A stretch of 64,000 bases of DNA from positions 1,984,001-2,048,000 of the forward strand of contig NZ_LT906463.1 of the NCBI RefSeq assembly GCF_900186995.1, given 5' to 3'. The notes under the pieces were generated by a model. That model was not told the DNA's origin. It made no database searches and saw nothing but the letters and a program-made list of their open reading frames with translations. The position numbers and the translations under genes were made by a program. The first letter of the stretch is position 1, and the number at the start of each line of letters is the position of its first letter. Below are positions 7,901-15,900 of this stretch, piece after piece. Source of the stretch: Haemophilus pittmaniae. Lineage in GTDB: Bacteria; Pseudomonadota; Gammaproteobacteria; Enterobacterales; Pasteurellaceae.

Positions 7901-9387
7901 TAATCAATACCATCTCGGCCGTAAAGGCTAATATGGCTATCCGCTAAACGTTGGCCTGTTTTATCTCGACTGGTCAGATCCGTGTGGGTTAAATCTAATT
8001 TGCCTGAATGAGCATTTAGCTCAATATCCTTCGCATTCATGCGGTTGGCTTGGCTGATTTTTTCCCAGCCTTCACGATTATCTCGATGATGGCTAAAACC
8101 TGTCCCCGTTTCAATCCGTAAGAGATAACCCGCATCCGTTGGATTCTTGCTCCAGTTGCTAATATCGACTTCCTTCGCCAATTCCAAGGCATTATACCCT
8201 TGCGCTGCAATGCTCATTAAATTAGCGGCTTTCACGCGGTCGGAGGCATCCTTGTTTTTTACCGTGCTTTCAATGGTATTAATGAGATCAATAATCGGTG
8301 ATTTCACCCGAGTAAAGTTACCGATTTTTAAATCACTCTCATGGCTTTTTAAAGACTGTTCATTAAATACTGTATCGGTTTTTATTGAAGCGGCATCGAC
8401 GCTAATTTTATTCTTAGCCAACAGTTCACTGGAAGTTTGTTGATATTCGCCGCCGGCATTTACCTTCACATCGCCATTGAGGCTGCTAATTAAGCTGCCG
8501 CTATGTACGGTTTGCCCCTGTTGTTTGGACGATAGCTCGCGGTGATACCCGAAGAAACGTTCTGTATCCGATACCTTAGCCGCACCAACTGCCCGTTTAG
8601 TGCTGCTTTCATCCGTATTGATATGTTCCACCGCTGTCGTCAAACGAATATCTTTTCCGGCCTGTAACTGTGCATTCTGCTCACTAATGAGTTTTAACCC
8701 TTGAGCGCTAATATTACCGGTTTGTGCCACAATCGAAGAGGCGCCTCCGGCTGTCATTAAAGCGCCTTGTTGTTGACTATTTTCACCAATGCCGTGGGAT
8801 TTATCGTTATACACCCCAAACATGCCATCTGCCCGTTGTGCGCCGTCATAGTTTGCACCTTTGCGACGCTGCTCGTTACGCGATGATTGCCAACTTTGTG
8901 CAGCTTCCAAAAGTACATTCCCTTTGGCGTTTAGCTGTAGATCCTTGCCTGCATGATATTGACCACCTTGCGCAGAGATATCAGCTTCGCGTGCTTGTAT
9001 GGTTAAATTCCCCTTCGCACTGAGTTCAGCCCCCTTCGCGGTTTCACTTTGCGCATAATGATGGGATTCAGTTTGTTGACGATAGCCATAGCCCGCTACT
9101 CGGTTAGCGATTTGATGATTTGCCTTATCTGTTGCTTCCACAAAATTTATGATTTTGCCTACCAAGGTTTGCGTTGAACCGTTAGCGCTTTCATCTTGAT
9201 ATTGCTGTTTTTTTACTGCATGCTCATCTATTGTCGCACGAACCCCCACGCCCTTCACTTTGGTGCGGTTGTGTTGTTCACTTTGGCTGCGATCATAAAC
9301 CGCATTAACTTTCACCTCTGAACCACTAAGCAACATATCACCGCCTGCATCCAAATGCGTACCATCAAGCGTGGACGCTTGCGCCAT
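4951..9387 (-). CDS. 5'-truncated TpsA/CdiA copy with a hydrophobic toxin tip (1478 aa)
   Basis: Residues about 5-1020 are a near-identical copy of the C-terminal half of the TpsA encoded at 9945-18470 (I count about seven residue differences): filamentous hemagglutinin repeats, then the pretoxin VENN domain (LPAHVIWGAIEAELTGG ... ANNAVGNNF). Here the motif is VGNN instead of VENN. After it the sequences diverge completely. The tip (about 450 residues) has Gly/Ala-rich hydrophobic stretches (SLLALGGVTGVVRGVAL; GFGAAAQYSVNG) and an internal repeat, AYINGQLSYVNLVDKGIKA and AYINGQLAYADAVEKGINI. A membrane-acting toxin is inferred, supported by the membrane-type immunity gene downstream. It lacks ESPR, signal peptide and TPS domain, so it is a silent donor cassette unless recombined. 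No clear promoter seen. Confidence 0.75.
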   Translation of the reverse strand: MAQASTLDGTHLDAGGDMLLSGSEVKVNAVYDRSQSEQHNRTKVKGVGVRATIDEHAVKKQQYQDESANGSTQTLVGKIINFVEATDKANHQIANRVAGYGYRQQTESHHYAQSETAKGAELSAKGNLTIQAREADISAQGGQYHAGKDLQLNAKGNVLLEAAQSWQSSRNEQRRKGANYDGAQRADGMFGVYNDKSHGIGENSQQQGALMTAGGASSIVAQTGNISAQGLKLISEQNAQLQAGKDIRLTTAVEHINTDESSTKRAVGAAKVSDTERFFGYHRELSSKQQGQTVHSGSLISSLNGDVKVNAGGEYQQTSSELLAKNKISVDAASIKTDTVFNEQSLKSHESDLKIGNFTRVKSPIIDLINTIESTVKNKDASDRVKAANLMSIAAQGYNALELAKEVDISNWSKNPTDAGYLLRIETGTGFSHHRDNREGWEKISQANRMNAKDIELNAHSGKLDLTHTDLTSRDKTGQRLADSHISLYGRDGIDYQAELDLGQYKGRQQNSGVEVGTAVSVGAKTGWSFYLQLGFGQGKQDSEFQTVRNSQIDTERLSLKTGDSTKSSPQANAHLRGVTAKARVIETDIQGDLTVESLQSHAKSKNTSSGLNLQVEGGFGSAWGASVGAQAAKGTTEYHQVLEQAGLFAEDHYNVKADNVHLKGAAIIGQNPEANRLETNALTFEDIHNHSSSKASSGSLNLNLKQTADEQIDNKTGKVVKENAPDSTLVKGERSGGVNGGLPMSQSDSDSSLTKATLSEGTIILTKDTTPIATTAKALGINTELAQANPQVETPKDVNKQLDEQRQIREAAGHIQTAVNKYIDVQQKAIAKEIKVLQSQKEAAEARGDSAQANALDEQILNARISQDQWGTGGEYKRATDALTQAVLMGVSGGSAQAIAAAGASPYVNQVIKDVTKDIPSLNLPAHVIWGAIEAELTGGSATTGAISTAAGELGAAYLAEHIFGKKAAELSPEERSKVRDAAKAIAGIAGGLSSAMQGQDLVSSLNDTSVGMTVANNAVGNNFLSDASRARLNALKAKYYRGEKLTNKEKLEFRDLIQSDQRSDVLLDKFRKDPNSLNSDERKEFLSYVERYYIETVTGNTASGYKLASSTSPVNAKNRFESEYLINDPVPKRDYGHFPFAGTDAQRSQAVNTLPEESKNWLGWRSEKHSRDEEMYHTIKNELDALENYKNSANGKIAYSVKDGLEAGSLLALGGVTGVVRGVALVEEATATVGGKALTLVSKGEQALRLSEDLATKAYINGQLSYVNLVDKGIKAYSAASTKAANAYINGQLAYADAVEKGINISKVAAREGIEGTRELVSQGVYYSYNPTQAKVVQTAVQGIEHGLKPITQMTTNQYVKQAAIGTGFGAAAQYSVNGEINYNDAIKTGFMTPYTLNAPIGMAVLIGSIDTAISAASDSKSQIKEQTKYAGTTGISYGVEKLTPTPLKPVASYIGLAAGEFVNKLLNSENKEGEK

Positions 9388-9439
9388 CAGGGGGGCACTG
9401 TAGCTAATTATCCATACAGTACATAGACTAGTAATTAAA

Positions 9440-9940
9440 TTATTTTTTAGATTTTATAGGAAATAAAGGTTTATCCAAATTCCAAGTTAAATTATTTTCG
9501 GAAAAAATATTTTCTACTTTAGAAATAAACATAGCCCATCTAATATCATTTTCATCAAATTCTTCATATCCATTTAAACCACATTCTTCACATATTTTAA
9601 TTAATTTATTTGTTCCATCAAAAAATTCACAAGTCCATACTTTATTTTGTAGTGGTGTACCTATTCTTTTCCATTCATCCTGCCCAATGGGTGAATTAGA
9701 TAAAAAAGAAGCATAGCCTTCTAATGAACATATCTCATCAGATGAAAGGATAGAGCCATTTAAAAAAATAATTAAATCACACTTGAGACACCTATAGATA
9801 AACTCAATACTGATCTGGTTATACATCAGCTCCTCATCATAAGATATATCTTGATCATAAGGAAAAAAATCAGTAATAGAAAAATCTTCTTGGCTACACC
9901 ACTGTAATTGCTCATATAATCTCTTTATATAATAATCCAT
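9440..9940 (-). CDS. Immunity protein of the second TpsA (166 aa)
   Basis: Starts four bases after the stop codon of the TpsA gene at 9945-18470, with the ribosome site in the toxin's last codons. Acidic, soluble, with several Cys (YRCLKCDLIIFLNG; ICEECGLNGYEEFDEND). I do not recognise the family. Position makes it the cognate protector against the 2841-residue exoprotein's tip. Its last codon is followed within tens of bases by the joint to the truncated TpsA copy. Confidence 0.65.
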   Translation of the reverse strand: MDYYIKRLYEQLQWCSQEDFSITDFFPYDQDISYDEELMYNQISIEFIYRCLKCDLIIFLNGSILSSDEICSLEGYASFLSNSPIGQDEWKRIGTPLQNKVWTCEFFDGTNKLIKICEECGLNGYEEFDENDIRWAMFISKVENIFSENNLTWNLDKPLFPIKSKK

Positions 9941-9944
9941 ACCC

Positions 9945-12900
9945 TTATTTCACCTCACTTTTAATTGGGAACTTCATTTTCAATTGCTGATTTCTATTTA
10001 TATTTCTAAGTTCTTGACTATTTATTTCAACTGTCGCCGTAGTATCAGTTGTTTTACTACTAGCAGTCCCGGCTGGTCGATAAAGAATAGTTTCACCTCC
10101 ATTTTTTGCCCCCCCATTGATATCATAGCGGTGAATTCCATTATCGATCTTTGGTTTAGGTAATTGGTAACCTTTAGATTTAGCATATTTATTAATAAAA
10201 TCTTTAGCTGTTTCATTTGGTGTTGATGTTGGTGTCATTTCTCTCGGTACTCCAACTCTATTATTAGTCGACACGCCTGGTAATTCTCCCTTTATTAGTT
10301 TGTTAACTGAATCAATATTAGAAATAGTTCCTGCTGGCTTAACAGAGATATTTTCATTTAATGAAATGTTAAACCCCTTGTTATTTAGTCCTAGGTTTGC
10401 ATTATCCCTTGAATAATCCACATCTGGTGAACGAACCCACTTACCCCCAATCCATTTCATGGTTTTGCCAGCCACTGAGACCGTTGCAGCACCGGTTGTT
10501 AAACCAAAGAAGACCTCTCCTACATCTTGAGGATTTCCATCTGTCATCTCACGTAGCGCTTTCTCAACAGAATGCGCAGGGATATCTTGCTCAATCCATT
10601 CTTTTGGTAGACGAACAAGTTTCTCACCTATGCGCAAGGTATCATCTAATGCCTCACCGAAAGATGTATTATCAATATAATCTTTCGCTGATTTTAAACT
10701 TTCCTTCGTTTTTTGTGGCCCTGAATTTGTTAAGCCATACCAAATTGAACGAAAATAGGCATCATCTGGATAATAATTTCTTGCTAGGGACTCAAAATCC
10801 TTACCTTCTGATACATGAGCCAAATAAGCATTAAGTTGTTCTTTAAAATGCTTATTCGCCTCCTGTGAATAGGCTAAATAACAATCTGCATTACCTGCAC
10901 ATTGTTGCTCCGCTCTACGTTTTGCTGCGAGAAGCTCCCGCTCAAGGGATTGACGATATTCATCCAGTTCTTGATTACGTTTTTTACTAAGCTCATTAGT
11001 TTCCTCGACCACTCTCATCTCGCAATCAGAATCACCTTTACAAGCTTTATATTTTCTTTCTGCTTCAACTAAATCAGATGGTTTTAAATAATTATTCTCC
11101 ACCGCATTATTCGCCACGGTCATTCCTACGGATGTGTCATTCAGTGAACTCACTAAATCTTGGCCTTGCATTGCTGAAGAAAGCCCGCCGGCTATACCGG
11201 CTATCGCTTTCGCGGCATCACGCACCTTGCTGCGTTCTTCTGGACTGAGTTCGGCTGCTTTCTTGCCAAAAATATGTTCTGCCAAATAAGCAGCACCCAG
11301 CTCACCCGCCGCGGTACTAATCGCGCCGGTTGTAGCACTACCGCCCGTCAATTCCGCTTCAATGGCTCCCCAAATAACATGCGCCGGTAAATTGAGACTT
11401 GGAATGTCCTTTGTGACATCCTTAATCACTTGATTCACATAAGGGGAGGCTCCGGCTGCTGCAATCGCCTGCGCCGAACCGCCAGATACGCCCATTAACA
11501 CCGCTTGTGTGAGGGCATCCGTCGCTCGCTTATATTCACCGCCAGTCCCCCACTGGTCTTGGCTAATTCTCGCGTTGAGAATTTGCTCATCCAAGGCATT
11601 CGCTTGTGCGCTATCTCCTCTCGCTTCTGCTGCTTCTTTTTGACTTTGCAGTACTTTAATCTCTTTCGCTATCGCTTTTTGCTGCACATCAATATATTTA
11701 TTCACCGCCGTTTGGATATGCCCTGCCGCCTCCCGTATCTGACGTTGTTCATCCAATTGTTTATTCACATCTTTTGGCGTTTCGACTTGAGGGTTCGCTT
11801 GAGCAAGCTCGGTATTAATGCCGAGTGCTTTGGCTGTGGTTGCGGTTGGTGTGGTGTCTTTAGTTAAGATTATCGTGCCTTCGCTTAAGGTTGCCTTCGT
11901 AAGACTGCTGTCGCTGTCACTTTGGCTCATTGGCAGGCCACCGTTCACACCTCCGGAACGCTCCCCCTTCACCAGCGTGCTATCCGGCGCATTTTCTTTT
12001 ACTACCTTGCCCGTTTTATTATCAATCTGTTCATCTGCCGTTTGCTTCAGGTTTAGATTTAAGCTACCACTAGAGGCTTTACTAGAAGAGTGATTGTGAA
12101 TATCTTCAAAGGTTAGGGCGTTGGTTTCTAAACGGTTGGCTTCAGGATTTTGCCCGATAATCGCAGCCCCTTTTAAATGTACGTTGTCGGCTTTTACATT
12201 GTAATGGTCTTCTGCAAACAGGCCTGCTTGTTCCAATACTTGGTGATATTCCGTTGTCCCCTTAGCCGCTTGAGCCCCAACTGAGGCACCCCAAGCCGAA
12301 CCAAAACCGCCCTCCACTTGTAAATTTAAACCGGAGGAAGTGTTTTTGCTCTTCGCATGGCTTTGTAGGCTTTCAACCGTCAAATCTCCTTGAATATCCG
12401 TTTCGATCACCCGCGCTTTGGCGGTGACTCCCCGAAGATGCGCATCGGCTTGTGGGCTTGACTTCGTGCTATCGCCCGTTTTTAGGCTTAAGCGTTCGGT
12501 ATCAATTTGGCTATTACGTACCGTTTGGAACTCGCTGTCCTGTTTACCTTGGCCAAAACCTAGCTGTAAATAGAACGACCAACCGGTTTTCGCGCCAACA
12601 CTGACGGCGGTTCCCACCTCAACACCACTATTTTGTTGGCGACCTTTGTATTGTCCTAAATCAAGCCCCGCTTGGTAATCAATCCCATCTCGGCCGTAAA
12701 GGCTAATATGGCTATCCGCTAAACGTTGGCCTGTTTTATCTCGACTGGTCAGATCCGTGTGGGTTAAATCTAATTTGCCTGAATGGGCATTTAGCTCAAT
12801 ATCCTTCGCATTCATGCGGTTGGCTTGGCTGATTTTTTCCCAGCCTTCACGATTATCTCGATGATGGCTAAAGCCTGTCCCCGTTTCAATCCGTAAGAGA

Positions 12901-15900
12901 TAACCCGCATCCGTTGGATTCTTACTCCAGTTGCTAATATCGACTTCCTTCGCCAATTCCAAGGCATTATATCCCTGCGCTGCAATGCTCATTAAATTAG
13001 CAGCTTTCACGCGGTCGGAGGCATCTTTGTTTTTTACCGTGCTTTCAATGGTGTTAATGAGGTCAATAATCGGTGATTTCACCCGAGTAAAGTTACCGAT
13101 TTTTAAATCACTCTCATGGCTTTTTAAAGACTGTTCATTAAATACTGTATCGGTTTTTATTGAAGCGGCATCGACGCTAATTTTATTCTTCGCCAACAGT
13201 TCACTGGAAGTTTGTTGATATTCGCCGCCGGCATTTACCTTCACATCGCCATTGAGGCTGCTAATTAAGCTGCCGCTATGTACGGTTTGCCCCTGTTGTT
13301 TGGACGATAGCTCGCGGTGATAACCGAAGAAACGTTCTGTATCCGATACCTTAGCCGCGCCAACTGCCCGCTTAGTACTGCTTTCATCCGTATTGATATG
13401 TTCCACCGCTGTCGTCAAACGAATGTCTTTTCCAGCCTGTAACTGTGCATTCTGCTCACTAATGAGTTTTAACCCTTGAGCGCTAATATTACCGGTTTGT
13501 GCCACAATCGAAGAGGCGCCTCCAGCTGTCATTAAAGCGCCTTGCTGTTGACTATTTTCACCAATGCCGTGGGATTTATCGTTATACACCCCAAACATGC
13601 CATCTGCCCGTTGTGCGCCGTCATAGTTTGCACCTTTGCGACGCTGCTCGTTACGCGATGATTGCCAACTTTGTGCAGCCGCCAAAAGTACATTCCCTTT
13701 GGCGTTTAACTGTAGATCCTTGCCTGCATGATATTGACCACCTTGCGCAGAAATATCAGCTTCGCGTGCTTGTATGGTTAAATTCCCCTTCGCACTGAGT
13801 TCAGCCCCCTTCGCGGTTTCACTTTGCGCATAATGATGGGATTCAGTTTGTTGACGATAGCCATAGCCCGCTACTCGGTTAGCGATTTGATGATTTGCCT
13901 TATCTGTTGCTTCCACAAAATTTATGATTTTGCCTACCAAGGTTTGCGTTGAACCGTTAGCGCTTTCATCTTGATATTGCTGTTTTTTCACTGCATGCTC
14001 ATCTATTGTCGCACGAACCCCCACGCCCTTCACTTTGGTGCGGCTGTGTTGTTCACTTTGGCTGCGATCATAAACCGCATTAACTTTCACCTCTGAACCA
14101 CTAAGCAACATATCACCGCCTGCATCCAAATGCGAACCATCAAGCGTTAGTGCTTTATTAGCCAACAACATTACATCGCCATTTTTACTAGTCAGTTGCG
14201 CTACCTTAGCCTGCTGCTCACTTGCTTGGCCATCCAATGCGTGATTAGACTTCTCATAACCAACCCGTGCGACACCTCCGCTATAACCACTGGTGAGACC
14301 TGATTTTTGGTGTTTCTCCCACTCGATACGCTTCTCACTATCTATGGCTGATTCTAGATTCAGCTTACCGCCAGCAGTAAAAATCAGATCGCCGGTTGCA
14401 AGTACTTGTGTTGCTACCGCCGTTAAATCACCTCCGGCTGCAACTTTAACGGATTGGCCATTCAATTGCGTGGCTTGTTGGGTTTGACTCTCCGTGTGCA
14501 GATAACTTTCATGCGATTCACTACCGCCCAATCGCTTGGTCTTATCCTTGTGGTACTCTTCCAAACTATGGTTTTCTGTTGTAGTACCAAGGCGAAGAGC
14601 TTCTGTTGCACTCAGCTGAAGCGCACCTTTTGATTGTAACTGAGTCCCTTCAGCTGTCATTGTATTGGCCTGCAACGTCACATCACCTTGACTATGGACT
14701 CGGGTAACCTGTGCTTTTGTAGCCTTCTCGTGTTTACGATGATTACTGCTACCACCTAATTGTTGTTCACTTTGCTCCATCACCGTGCCAAGCTCAAGCT
14801 TGTCGGTAGCATGAAGCCGTGTTTGACCTTTGCCATCATTAATAATATTGACCGCATTCAGTGCAATATTTTCTGCTGCTAAAGTTAAACTGCCGTTCTC
14901 TCCTTTAACATACACTGTTGCTTGACGATCAATATGAGTTTGATTATTGCGATACCCACCCGACTTAACTTCATTCGTCGCCGTAGTCGAATTCAGCGCA
15001 ATTTGCTTACCGGCTTGTAACAATAATGCATTATCCGCTTCAAATCGGCCCGCTCCGGTAATGTCGTTTTCTGCAAGTAATGCCACCTGTTGACCATTAA
15101 TCTTGCCATCATTATGTATGTTATTTGCTTGAATATAAGTCAATGTTCGAGCGGCCATTTGTGCTTGATTATGAACGTCTTTATCCGTATCGATAATGAT
15201 TTGATCAGCCGAAATTAATGTCGCGCGGCCATCCACACCACTGTTCTTAATATCTTCTTGACGAGTCTTCGATAAATACACTTTCGGTGCCAACACAACT
15301 TGTTGACTACCATCTTTTAACGTCACAGTTTGGGGTTCAAACCATACAATATCACTGGTTAAGGCTTGAACCTGTTCCTTGGAAAGGGCTACTCCCGGCA
15401 TTAAGTGGAACTGTCCCGCCGCGGTCACCGCATTATCCATTAAGGCTTTATATTGCGCTTCAAAGTTCGCATAATTATCTAAGAATGGACGGCCGGTGAG
15501 TTGATTTAACTGATTGCGTATCAACTGTTGTTCATAATAGCCATCACCTAAACGTTTCAAGATATTTTGTGGATCTGCACGTAACATCTTGAACATATAA
15601 TCACTACTTAACCATTTACGACGATCAGTAAATTGCGGATCAGTTTCCACTAAAACCTGATTATTAGATGTCGGATTAACTTTATATAGTGATGAACTCG
15701 GTAAGCTCATTCCTCTGTCATTTTCATTTGCCAACTCATGGGCATCAAAGGTGTAATCGGTAAATACATTGGCTACCGGCAATGTAATAGTTCGACTATC
15801 CGTGTAAAGACGTCCAACTGTTTCATTTGTCTCACGACGTTTATATTTATTACGGCCACTGGCGGTCTTAGATTTACGTTTAAGTAAACGACTATATTTT

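Noticed and set aside
6243..8443. Several plus-strand frames of 76-120 codons opposite the truncated TpsA, repeated opposite TpsA 2
   Set aside because: They mirror the coding sequence of the TpsA genes, have no ribosome sites or family resemblance, and recur only because the parent DNA is duplicated.
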